From Flavobacteriaceae bacterium (lineage in GTDB: Bacteria > Bacteroidota > Bacteroidia > Flavobacteriales > Flavobacteriaceae): a DNA stretch of 12,320 nt. The stretch is from assembly GCA_030625995.1 (NCBI GenBank), contig DAOUPU010000057.1, positions 1-12,320 on the forward strand. Reading direction: 5' to 3'. The notes beneath the pieces were generated by a model. It worked only from the letters and a program-made list of their open reading frames with translations, was not told where the DNA came from and made no database searches. This document shows positions 1 to 5,979 of this stretch, in pieces; the stretch's first letter is position 1; every line of letters starts with the position of its first letter. Position numbers and translations under genes: made by a program.

Positions 1-261
1 TGGAAGTTACAACCCGATTTTATTGAAAAACTAAAAACTACACAAGCTGAAATCTTATCTGCTTATTCCAATATGGTAAAAACCGGTGGCAAATTAGTTT
101 ATGCAACTTGCTCCATTCTCCCTTCTGAAAATGAAAAGCAAGTGGAGAAATTCCTAAAAAATAATACCAATTTTAAATTGATCAACGAGAATAAAGTATC
201 ACCGGAAAAATCCGGTTTTGATGGATTTTATATGGCCTTAATGGAAAAGGTGGAGCAGTGA
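1..261 (+). CDS. RsmB/NOP2-family rRNA cytosine-C5 methyltransferase, C-terminal fragment
   Basis: The reading frame is open from the first base and ends at TGA 259-261, so this is the last 86 residues of a gene that begins left of the window. Family enzymes use S-adenosylmethionine to methylate C5 of cytosine in rRNA (RsmB/RsmF type) in the cytoplasm. The fragment shows the diagnostic motif VI, YATCS at fragment residues 34-38, whose Cys37 is the expected catalytic nucleophile, followed by the typical P-S-E-N-E-x-x-V stretch (41-48) and the closing D-G-F-Y-M-A block (74-79) that ends the Rossmann-like fold. An ATG at 73 falls in the middle of the conserved domain and is not the start. The gene is housekeeping and probably unrelated to the sugar genes downstream. 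Whether it acts on 16S position 967 or another site cannot be told from this piece. Confidence 0.9.
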   Translation, partial: WKLQPDFIEKLKTTQAEILSAYSNMVKTGGKLVYATCSILPSENEKQVEKFLKNNTNFKLINENKVSPEKSGFDGFYMALMEKVEQ

Positions 262-287
262 AACGGTGAAATGGTGAAATGGTGATG
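258..287. repeat. 8-bp tandem repeat GTGAAATG, about 3.5 copies
   Basis: Units are GTGAAACG (258-265), GTGAAATG (266-273), GTGAAATG (274-281) and a partial GTGATG (282-287). The first unit overlaps the TGA stop of the methyltransferase gene, so changes in copy number would not alter the protein. It looks like a replication-slippage repeat. Confidence 0.8.
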
Positions 288-340
288 AAGTTAAAAAACG
301 TCAATTAGTTAATCCTAAGTCACAGTTACAGCGAGCACGC

Positions 341-468
341 TTGTTCTTAGATCAAAAGAAAAGGAATATCGAACAAGGAATGCTGATTTGAGAAGTTTTA
401 CCAGTTCATAAATCAACATTCGTTAATCCTTGTTCTTAAATCAAAAGAAGAAAATATCGAACTAAGAG
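341..468. repeat. Direct repeat pair, about 39 bp, containing ATCAAAAGAA
   Basis: Copy A (341-379) and copy B (430-468) both begin TTGTTCTTA[G/A]ATCAAAAGAA and continue into AATATCGAAC after a purine-rich stretch, with a one-base length difference and a few substitutions. Copy spacing is 89 bp. Within copy A, TTGTTC (341-346) and GAACAA (371-376) are also inverted with respect to each other, so the repeat is nested with the hairpin listed next. Confidence 0.75.
371..435. repeat. Imperfect inverted repeat / hairpin in spacer
   Basis: The left arm is 371-389 (GAACAAGGA then ATGCTGATTT). The right arm, 410-435, reads on the opposite strand GAACAAGGA, a 7-base insert, then ATGTTGATTT. Apart from the insert there is one mismatch. 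The loop is about 20 bases. No T-run follows, so it does not look like an ordinary terminator. Short mobile repeat debris is the likeliest origin. Confidence 0.7.
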
Positions 469-538
469 CATTTTTAAAAGTAATTAAATATTAATATTAA
501 CAAAAAAGTGTAACAAAAATCAGGACGAGTCATAAATT

Positions 539-565
539 CTTTGCGTAATCTTTGCGGACTTTGCG
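539..565. repeat. Triple CTTTGCG motif
   Basis: CTTTGCG occurs at 539-545, 550-556 and 559-565, followed by TGAAA. From memory, runs of this motif are frequent in flavobacterial intergenic regions, often close to small four-helix-bundle (S23) or GxxExxY genes, none of which is present here. Function is unknown. The motif supports a Bacteroidota origin. Confidence 0.6.
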
Positions 566-757
566 TGAAAAAAGAAAAAAGAGAAAAGATAAAAGAATGA
601 ATCCTGATTGTCATAGGAGAAGATTGGTTAATTTGTTAGTGGATCCCGAGAATTCAGATTTAAATAAAAATCGAATTGCGATAACCCTAACAGTATGAAT
701 CATAAATAACAAAGTATTGATATTCGATAGAGTAATTATGTAGGTGTTACAGATGAC

Positions 758-775
758 TCCCGATAGCTATCTGGA
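758..775. repeat. Short palindrome around GATAGCTATC
   Basis: GATAGCTATC (762-771) is a perfect 10-bp palindrome; the flanks TCCC and TGGA extend it imperfectly to about 18 bp. It lies about 120 bp before the start codon at 895. It may be an intergenic repeat element of the TCCCGATAGCTATCGGGA type or a regulator site; nothing here decides between them. Confidence 0.5.
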
Positions 776-894
776 TGAAAACAAACCCGAGTAAAGGATA
801 AACATAGGATATCCATGTCTCAAATGTTAAATCCCATAGAAATGATAAATATAGATATTCAAAGTGACCAACAAAAAACTATAAATACAAACCC

Positions 895-2190
895 ATGAAG
901 AGATCAATTATTTTAATACTTGCTGTTATTATTTTTAGTTGCAGCAAGAATGTAGAAAATGAAAAATTAGCAAAAGAAATAGAAACTAATGAAGGATTTA
1001 AGTTTGTAAAAAACAAGGCCTTGGAAGTTGTCAAAACCGGATTTAATGCCGGTGATGGCTATGGCGAAGTATGGATAAGGGATTATAATACTTTTATTGA
1101 ACTTTCTGCTGAAGTGTTTATGTCTAAAGAACTGGAAGAGAATCTATTGGTGTTCTTCAGACTTCAAGGAGATGATGGAAATATCATTGATGGATTTATT
1201 CCAAAAGACAAAGCTGTTGTTACTGAAGGAGGCTACGAATATATATATTCTGATCTGGAACCAATTTATTGTGGACATAAAAATACAGTTGAAACGGATC
1301 ATGAGAGTTCTTTGATTCAAGCCGTTTATAAATACATAAATAAAACCTGTCGTACCGACTTTTTAAATATAAATGTTGGAGAATACACCGTTGCTCAACG
1401 TATGGAAATGTCTATGGATTTCTTAATGAATTATAGATTTTCAGATAAATTCGGTTTAATCTATGGAGCAACAACAGCAGATTGGGGTGATGTTCAACAC
1501 AGCCATCCCTGGGGTGTATATATTACAGATGATACACATTATTGCGTAGATATCTATGACAATGCAATGATGCTCATCGCCTTGGACAATATGATAGCGT
1601 TAATTCCGGAGACCAAAGAGAAGTGGCAAAAAATAAGAGATGATATTGCCAAAAATGTAATGACCATTCTATGGGATGAGAAAAATTCAAAATTCATTCC
1701 TCATGTTTATCTTGATAAATCTCCTTATCCGGATGACTTTGATGAAAATGAAATTTACTATCATGGAGGAACGGCGGTTGCAATCCAAGCCGGATTATTA
1801 AGCAAAGAACAAATAAAGATCTCATTGGTTAAAATGATTGCTAACGTAAAGGAATCGGGTGCCGGATCGATTGGTTTAACAATGTACCCACCCTACCCGG
1901 TATGGGCCTTTGAAAATAAAGGAATGTATCCTTATGGTTATCAAAACGGAGGAGATTGGACCTGGTTTGGTGGCAGAATGATCATTGGATTAATTGAAAA
2001 TGGATTTATTAAGGAAGCTTATGAGCAAATACAACCTATGACCGAAAGAGTTGTTAAAAATGATGGTTTTTATGAATGGTATACTGTTGATAATGAACCT
2101 GAAGGGTCAGGAACTTTCAGAGGGTCGGCAGGTGTTTTATACGAAGGCATCAGCTTACTTGAACAATGGGCGGAGCAGGAAAATTATTAA
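895..2190 (+). CDS. Lipoprotein with (alpha/alpha)6 glycosidase-like domain
   Basis: 431 residues. The N-terminus is a lipoprotein signal: Lys2-Arg3, a hydrophobic stretch 5-15, and lipobox I-F-S-C with Cys16 as the lipidated residue, so the protein is anchored to a membrane, probably facing the periplasm or outside. The rest (about 30-425) resembles six-hairpin (alpha/alpha)6 glycosidases such as the GH63 or amylo-1,6-glucosidase-like group. Recurring aromatic and acidic helix-end motifs include V-W-I-R-D-Y (59-64), T-A-D-W-G-D (194-199), N-G-G-D-W-T-W (351-357) and the C-terminal D-N-E-P-E-G-S-G (399-406). Asp63, Asp196 and Glu401/Glu403 are candidate catalytic acids, but I cannot assign the pair. 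It sits 49 bp before the FucP-like permease, so the two are probably co-transcribed and the released sugar may be what that permease imports. GH family and substrate are unassigned. There is no Shine-Dalgarno site at the ATG. Confidence 0.7.
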   Translation: MKRSIILILAVIIFSCSKNVENEKLAKEIETNEGFKFVKNKALEVVKTGFNAGDGYGEVWIRDYNTFIELSAEVFMSKELEENLLVFFRLQGDDGNIIDGFIPKDKAVVTEGGYEYIYSDLEPIYCGHKNTVETDHESSLIQAVYKYINKTCRTDFLNINVGEYTVAQRMEMSMDFLMNYRFSDKFGLIYGATTADWGDVQHSHPWGVYITDDTHYCVDIYDNAMMLIALDNMIALIPETKEKWQKIRDDIAKNVMTILWDEKNSKFIPHVYLDKSPYPDDFDENEIYYHGGTAVAIQAGLLSKEQIKISLVKMIANVKESGAGSIGLTMYPPYPVWAFENKGMYPYGYQNGGDWTWFGGRMIIGLIENGFIKEAYEQIQPMTERVVKNDGFYEWYTVDNEPEGSGTFRGSAGVLYEGISLLEQWAEQENY

Positions 2191-2239
2191 CCATCGGGTT
2201 CAAACCACAGATGAAATACTAATCTTTAACAATAATTAA

Positions 2240-3403
2240 ATGAGTTCTAAGAAAATTGATATCAGTAAGATCTTACCCGTATTTTTAACGTTTATGGTAA
2301 TGGGCTTTGTGGATATTGTAGGAGTATCTACCGGATATGTACAGAAAGATTTTGAACTCTCAGATTCATTGGCACAATTTATTCCCTCTATGGTGTTTAT
2401 ATGGTTCTTTGTATTTTCAATTCCTGTAGGAATATTACAAGACAAAATTGGCAAGAAAAAGATGATGAAAATTGGTATTGTCATCACCTTGTTTGGATTA
2501 TTACTCCCTTTTCTCAGCTACTCTTTTGTTATGATTTTGACCGCATTTATTTTTATAGGTATAGGGAATACCATCGTGCAGGTAGCAGCTAACCCTTTAT
2601 TACAGGAGGTGACACCAAAAGAAAAACTTTCCAGTTTTTTAAGTCTGTCACAATTCGTTAAGGCCATAACATCATTACTTGGTCCTATAATTGCAACGTA
2701 TATGGCGCTGCAATTTGGAGATTGGAGATTGGTATTTGTGGTATATGCTATTGTTTCTTTTTTATCTGTTTTTTGGCTTTCTGCAACAACAATTGATGAG
2801 ACGATTAAATCAGACACACCCGCAACATTTAGGTCTTGCATAGGTTTATTAAAAGATAAGTTTATTCTTGCTATAGTAATTGCAATTTTTCTAATAGTTG
2901 GAGCTGATGTAGGAATGAACTCTAACATCCAGGGATTTTTAATGAAGCTGCATGGCCTCAGTCTGGAAAATGCTTCTTATGGAATTAGTATTTATTTCAC
3001 AGCCTTGATGATCAGCAGATTTTCGGGAGCCATTTTATTGCAATTTTTTAAACCGAATTTTTTTCTGGTCATCACAACAATTTTGGCAATTGTCGGGGCC
3101 TTTTTAATTTTGTTCTCTACTTCTGAAGTCATGGCACTTACGGCTATCTTTATCGTTGGTTTGGGGGCAGGGAATCTTTTTCCACTTGTATTCTCTATTG
3201 CAATAAATAAAATGCCCTCCAGAGCCAATGAAATATCCGGATTGCTTGTAATGGCTGTTGTTGGAGGTGCAATTATTCCACCAATTATGGGTATTGTAGG
3301 TTCTAATTTTGGTGTTATTGGTAGTATTTCAGTTTTGGTATTTTGCTTTGTATTTATTTTGATCATACCAATGGTTAAAACAAAGGATCTATCATCATAT
3401 TAA
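2240..3403 (+). CDS. FucP-like sugar permease of the FHS family (MFS)
   Basis: 387 residues, about 12 hydrophobic segments, inner membrane. The loop D-K-I-G-K-K-K (68-74) is the MFS motif A position between helices 2 and 3. G-N-T-I-V-Q-V-A-A-N-P-L (109-120) matches the signature helix of the fucose/galactose/glucose:H+ symporter (FHS) family, which imports free monosaccharides with protons. A second-half loop follows I-S-R-F-S-G (258-263), and G-L-G-A-G-N-L-F-P (307-315) is also typical. The length is a little short of E. coli FucP (about 438). The Asp and Glu of helices 1 and 4 that FucP uses for proton coupling cannot be matched with certainty; Asp25 in the first helix is a candidate. It lies between two exported glycosidase-like lipoproteins, so its cargo is probably the sugar they free. 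Which sugar is not shown by sequence. Confidence 0.85.
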   Translation: MSSKKIDISKILPVFLTFMVMGFVDIVGVSTGYVQKDFELSDSLAQFIPSMVFIWFFVFSIPVGILQDKIGKKKMMKIGIVITLFGLLLPFLSYSFVMILTAFIFIGIGNTIVQVAANPLLQEVTPKEKLSSFLSLSQFVKAITSLLGPIIATYMALQFGDWRLVFVVYAIVSFLSVFWLSATTIDETIKSDTPATFRSCIGLLKDKFILAIVIAIFLIVGADVGMNSNIQGFLMKLHGLSLENASYGISIYFTALMISRFSGAILLQFFKPNFFLVITTILAIVGAFLILFSTSEVMALTAIFIVGLGAGNLFPLVFSIAINKMPSRANEISGLLVMAVVGGAIIPPIMGIVGSNFGVIGSISVLVFCFVFILIIPMVKTKDLSSY

Positions 3404-3405
3404 TA

Positions 3406-3417
3406 AATCAGTTGATT
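3406..3417. repeat. AATCAGTTGATT palindrome just after a stop codon
   Basis: AATCA and TGATT arms flank GT. It begins two bases after the stop of the permease gene and lies about 80 bp before the next start. A near-identical site follows the next gene, so it may be a repeated protein-binding site; the stem is too short and AT-rich to be a good terminator. Confidence 0.4.
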
Positions 3418-3444
3418 AAAATATGTATATTTAACCTGAGTTCT

Positions 3445-3472
3445 GTTATTAATAAAACACACAGTTATTAAT
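3445..3472. repeat. Two direct GTTATTAAT repeats upstream of GHL10 gene
   Basis: GTTATTAAT occurs at 3445-3453 and 3464-3472, 19 bp apart, i.e. close to two helical turns, and 22 bases before the start codon at 3495. A third copy lies at 4806-4814 in the spacer before the LacI gene. It could be a regulator site, but AT-richness makes chance plausible. Confidence 0.3.
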
Positions 3473-3494
3473 GTTTAATTTTTAAAAATAAATT

Positions 3495-4604
3495 ATGAAT
3501 AAGCTTCTCTCGATTTTCGTACTTACTTTATTGATCACTTCGTGTACAGAAAAATCAAAAATTCCTGTTTACGCATGGATGGGTCATAAGGATAAAATGA
3601 CCGATAAAGAATTAATAGATCAATTTGAAGATCTAAAAGCAAAAGGAATTGACGGTATCATGTACAATGGTGGTCATGAACCTGAAACTTATAGACGAGT
3701 TGGAAAAATAGTAAAAAATACTGGTATGGAGTTTCACACCTGGGTTCCAACAATGGTTCAAAATAATAATCCAAAACTAAAACATGAATGGTATGCTGTA
3801 AATGGTTTGGGTGAATCGGCAAAAGATAAACCCGCCTATGTTGATCATTACCAATTTCTTTGCCCTAATAGAGAAGAAGTTTATGATTTTTTAGCAGATC
3901 TTTATGGAAGTATCGCGGAAGTAGATGAAGTTGATGGAATTCACCTGGATTTCATTCGATTTCCTGACGTAATTCTGGCACGTGGACTATGGGATAAATA
4001 CGGTTTAGTAATGGATAGAGAATTTCCGAGATTTGATTATTGTTATTGTGAGGTATGCGTTGCCGACTTTGAAAACCAAACCGGAATTAATATAAAGGAG
4101 GTTGAAGATCCTTCTCAAGTAGAAGAATGGAAACAATTTCGTTATGACCTGATCACCGATCTCGTGAATCGATTAGCAAAAGTGGTCCATTCAAAAAACA
4201 AGCAAATTAATGCTGCCGTTTTTCCAGGTCCGGGTATCGCAAAAAAATTGGTGAGACAGGAATGGGATAAGTGGAATTTAGATTCCTTCTACCCCATGAA
4301 TTACAACGATTTTTATTTGGAAGGAACCAAATGGATCGGGGATGTTACTAAAGAAGCAGTAACCTCTGTTAATAATAGCAAACCGATCTATAGTGGATTA
4401 TTTATTTGTCCCAATCCTGAAAAAAAAGCTAGTGAAGCTGATCCCGAAAATCACGGTTTGCTTCCTGAAGAAATAGAAGCTGCCATAAAAGAATCTATGG
4501 AAAATGGGGCAGCCGGAATTTGTCTTTTTACTCCTGGAAGAATGACTGATGCGCATTGGAAAGCCTTTAAGAAAGCAATTTATGTAGATTATAAGAAGCA
4601 ATAA
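3495..4604 (+). CDS. Lipoprotein, GHL10/DUF187-like TIM-barrel glycosidase
   Basis: 369 residues. The lipoprotein signal ends in I-T-S-C with Cys17 as the lipid anchor. The mature part starts with P-V-Y-A-W-M (24-29), a first barrel strand, and carries V-D-G-I-H-L-D-F-I-R-F-P (146-157), the hallmark strand of the glycosyl-hydrolase-like family 10 (DUF187) group; Asp147, His150, Asp152 and Arg155 are the conserved polar residues. Later strands are A-A-V-F-P-G-P (240-246), S-F-Y-P-M-N-Y (264-270) and G-I-C-L-F-T-P (341-347). An insertion with C-Y-C-E-V-C (183-188) follows strand four and could form a disulfide or bind metal. Family members are thought to cleave or bind glycans, and activity is shown for few. 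It follows the permease by 91 bp and may share its transcript. Substrate unknown; a non-catalytic sugar-binding role is the alternative. Confidence 0.72.
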   Translation: MNKLLSIFVLTLLITSCTEKSKIPVYAWMGHKDKMTDKELIDQFEDLKAKGIDGIMYNGGHEPETYRRVGKIVKNTGMEFHTWVPTMVQNNNPKLKHEWYAVNGLGESAKDKPAYVDHYQFLCPNREEVYDFLADLYGSIAEVDEVDGIHLDFIRFPDVILARGLWDKYGLVMDREFPRFDYCYCEVCVADFENQTGINIKEVEDPSQVEEWKQFRYDLITDLVNRLAKVVHSKNKQINAAVFPGPGIAKKLVRQEWDKWNLDSFYPMNYNDFYLEGTKWIGDVTKEAVTSVNNSKPIYSGLFICPNPEKKASEADPENHGLLPEEIEAAIKESMENGAAGICLFTPGRMTDAHWKAFKKAIYVDYKKQ

Positions 4605-4616
4605 ATCAATTGATTT
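4603..4616. repeat. AAATCAATTGATTT perfect palindrome at gene end
   Basis: A perfect 14-bp palindrome that overlaps the last two bases of the TAA stop of the GHL10 gene. Its core AATCAATTGATT differs by one base from the site at 3406-3417, and its two halves AATCAA and TTGATT reappear separated by 13 bases at 5940-5964. Possible binding site; no T-run follows. Confidence 0.4.
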
Positions 4617-4646
4617 CTCAGCATAAAATTCGGAGAAACATTTATT

Positions 4647-4666
4647 AATTCAATCCTCCTTGAATT
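4647..4666 (+). terminator. Weak hairpin, possible end of left transcript
   Basis: AATTCAA (4647-4653) and TTGAATT (4660-4666) form a 7-bp stem with loop TCCTCC, 43 bases after the GHL10 stop. The stem is AT-rich and lacks a following T-run, so intrinsic termination is uncertain; position is the main argument. Confidence 0.3.
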
Positions 4667-4821
4667 GTTGACCTCAGTCTTATTGGTGTAAAACATACCT
4701 AATGACCTAGGATCAAATAACGAATATTCTTTCTTTTATAAAGAAAAAGGAAGGAGAAAAATTCCTGCCCAAATGATTCGCGTTCACTTTAAAGGATAGT
4801 TGTATGTTATTAATTTCGGAT

Positions 4822-4847
4822 ATTAAAATATTTGTTTCTATTTTAAT
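4822..4847. promoter_or_regulatory. AT-rich inverted repeat upstream of LacI promoter
   Basis: ATTAAAATA (4822-4830) and TATTTTAAT (4839-4847) are perfect inverted arms around TTTGTTTC. The element ends about 30 bases before the -7 box, a fitting place for an activator or for DNA bending. No known regulator motif is recognised. Confidence 0.35.
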
Positions 4848-4856
4848 CAAAATCCG

Positions 4857-4886
4857 TTTAATAATTCAAAAACATTCGTACATTTG
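4857..4886 (+). promoter_or_regulatory. Bacteroidota-type promoter of the LacI gene
   Basis: TACATTTG (4879-4886) fits the -7 consensus TAnnTTTG of the Bacteroidota primary sigma factor exactly. The -33 side is weak: TTTA at 4857-4860, 18 bases upstream, instead of TTTG or TTG. Transcription would start a few bases downstream, about 4890-4894, giving a leader of roughly 16-20 bases made up almost entirely of the operator palindrome. Confidence 0.6.
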
Positions 4887-4893
4887 ATACATT

Positions 4894-4911
4894 AACTAAA
4901 CCGGTTTAGTT
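4894..4911. promoter_or_regulatory. 18-bp perfect palindromic LacI-family operator
   Basis: AACTAAACCGGTTTAGTT is fully self-complementary and centred on CG (4902-4903), the arrangement typical of LacI-family operators, where the hinge helices open the central CpG step. It lies 7 bases after the -7 box and its last two bases are the first two of the TTG start codon. Binding by the adjacent LacI protein would block transcription start. I did not find a second full copy before 895, 3495 or 5980. Confidence 0.75.
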
Positions 4912-5929
4912 GAAAAAGACCTTTTTAAAAGATATCGCCCAAAGTTTACAGGTTTCAAAAACCGCAGTTTCCCTTGTTTTAAATAACAAAGGAGATGAAC
5001 ACAAAATATCAAAAGACACCCAAAAACGGATTGTCGATTTTGCCAGAAAACACAATTATAAAGCCAATCATTTGGCAAGAGGCTTAAGTCGTGGAAAAAG
5101 CGAAACCATCGGTTTAATAATTCCCGATATTTCAGATATATTTTATGCTAAAATTGCAAGTACGATAGAAAAACAAGCCAAAAGATTGGGTTATACAGTA
5201 GTTTTTAGTAGCTCAAATGAAGACCCAAAAGATGAGCAGGAACATATTCGATCCATGTTAAACCGACAAGTAGATGGTTTGATCATTGCTTCTACCCAAA
5301 AAAATCAAATGGAAATGAAGCGTTTAAAAGAAATGAATTTTCCTTTTGTATTGATCGACAGACATTACCCAGACATGGACAGCAATTTTGTAATCGTCGA
5401 TAATCACGGTGGCGGCAAAAACATGACCCAACATTTGATCAATCTTGGCAAGAAAAGAATCGGGTTTGTATCTATTGAACCAAAATTAGATGCCATCAAA
5501 CAACGGCTATACGGCTATCAGGAAGCCTTATTATCAAACGATATGCCGCAAAAAAAAGAATATATCAAAGAATTATGCAACAATAATTATCAACATGAAA
5601 TGAAAAGAGCTATCAAGGAATTGGTGGAACCCCCAAATCATGTGGATGCCATCGTATTTTCAACCCATTATTTAACGGCATCGGGACTAAGAGAGCTTAA
5701 AGCCATCAACTGTAAAGTGCCCGATGAAGTTGCCATTGTGAGCTTTGATGAACTGGGCGCCTTTGACCTTGTCGATCCTGCAATAACGTCCATTACTCAA
5801 CCTGTCAATGAACTAGGAAATTATGCAGTGGAATTTTTAGTGGATGAAATGGAAAATAAGGAAAAAGTGAAAGTAAAGAAGAAAATTTTGGAAACCCACC
5901 TCATTATAAGAAAATCTTGTGGAACATGA
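4910..5929 (+). CDS. LacI-family transcriptional regulator
   Basis: 339 residues, the usual LacI/PurR length. The helix-turn-helix spans about 4-24 (L-K-D-I-A ... V-S-K-T-A-V-S-L-V-L) and a hinge helix with H-L-A-R-G-L (54-59) follows. From about 65 a periplasmic-binding-protein-like effector domain runs to the end: I-G-L-I-I-P-D-I-S-D (67-76), V-D-G-L-I-I (121-126), V-L-I-D-R (147-151), G-F-V-S-I (185-189), A-I-V-S-F-D-E-L (275-282) and S-I-T-Q-P (294-298). The ligand is probably a sugar or catabolic intermediate. The start is TTG at 4910: it places the HTH at the normal distance from the N-terminus, and no ATG is available before that domain. No Shine-Dalgarno site is seen. The palindrome overlapping the start codon points to autoregulation. 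The gene stands 50 bp before the GH38 operon, which it may also control by read-through. Confidence 0.93.
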   Translation: MKKTFLKDIAQSLQVSKTAVSLVLNNKGDEHKISKDTQKRIVDFARKHNYKANHLARGLSRGKSETIGLIIPDISDIFYAKIASTIEKQAKRLGYTVVFSSSNEDPKDEQEHIRSMLNRQVDGLIIASTQKNQMEMKRLKEMNFPFVLIDRHYPDMDSNFVIVDNHGGGKNMTQHLINLGKKRIGFVSIEPKLDAIKQRLYGYQEALLSNDMPQKKEYIKELCNNNYQHEMKRAIKELVEPPNHVDAIVFSTHYLTASGLRELKAINCKVPDEVAIVSFDELGAFDLVDPAITSITQPVNELGNYAVEFLVDEMENKEKVKVKKKILETHLIIRKSCGT

Positions 5930-5939
5930 TTATTCTCAC

Positions 5940-5964
5940 AATCAAAACAACCATAATGTTGATT
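5940..5964. promoter_or_regulatory. AATCAA-N13-TTGATT inverted repeat before GH38 gene
   Basis: AATCAA (5940-5945) and TTGATT (5959-5964) are perfect 6-bp inverted half-sites in the 50-bp gap between the LacI and GH38 genes. The 19-bp centre-to-centre spacing would put both on one DNA face. No TAnnTTTG promoter box is seen here, so it may only modulate read-through, or be chance in AT-rich DNA. Confidence 0.3.
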
Positions 5965-5979
5965 ATATAAAATAATGTA

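Larger units (their letters stand above)
262..894. other. 633-bp gene-free spacer rich in small repeats
   Basis: No convincing gene is seen; the longest ATG frame I checked is 33 codons (597-698). The spacer holds an 8-bp tandem repeat, a direct repeat pair, an imperfect hairpin, a triple CTTTGCG motif and a short palindrome around GATAGCTATC, each listed separately. The promoter of the 895 gene should lie here, but there is no clean TAnnTTTG box near the start; the closest I found is TTAATTTG at 628-635 with a TTG 18 bases upstream, about 260 bp from the start codon, which is weak. There is no hairpin plus T-run that would clearly end the methyltransferase transcript. The spacer separates a housekeeping gene from the accessory sugar locus. 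Confidence 0.75.
4605..4909. other. 305-bp regulatory spacer before the LacI gene
   Basis: No gene is seen. From left to right it holds the AAATCAATTGATTT palindrome right at the preceding stop, a 7-bp hairpin (4647-4666), purine/pyrimidine-rich inverted stretches around 4729-4750, a GTTATTAAT word (4806-4814), a 9-bp AT inverted repeat (4822-4847), and finally the promoter and operator of the regulator. It divides the left gene group from the regulator and the GH38 operon. Confidence 0.7.

Noticed and set aside
73..261. 62-codon gene starting at ATG 73
   Set aside because: The frame is open to base 1 and the methyltransferase domain extends upstream, so the ATG is internal.
641..655. GGATCC and GAATTC sites next to each other, resembling a cloning linker
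   Set aside because: The flanking sequence is ordinary AT-rich spacer and the stretch looks like a degenerate natural palindrome (ATCCCGAGAATTCAGAT); no vector sequence is present.
597..698. 33-codon open frame with L-V-D-P-E-N resembling the start of a phosphate-binding TIM-barrel strand
   Set aside because: Too short, no ribosome site, in repeat-rich DNA, and the likeness is only six residues.
2518..3366. Two antisense open frames opposite the FHS permease
   Set aside because: They mirror the hydrophobic codons of the permease and show no protein family features.
4729..4762. TTCTTT/AAAGAA and GGAA/TTCC inverted stretches as a terminator
   Set aside because: Low-complexity A/T runs give weak, competing stems and no T-run on the + strand; not strong enough to call.
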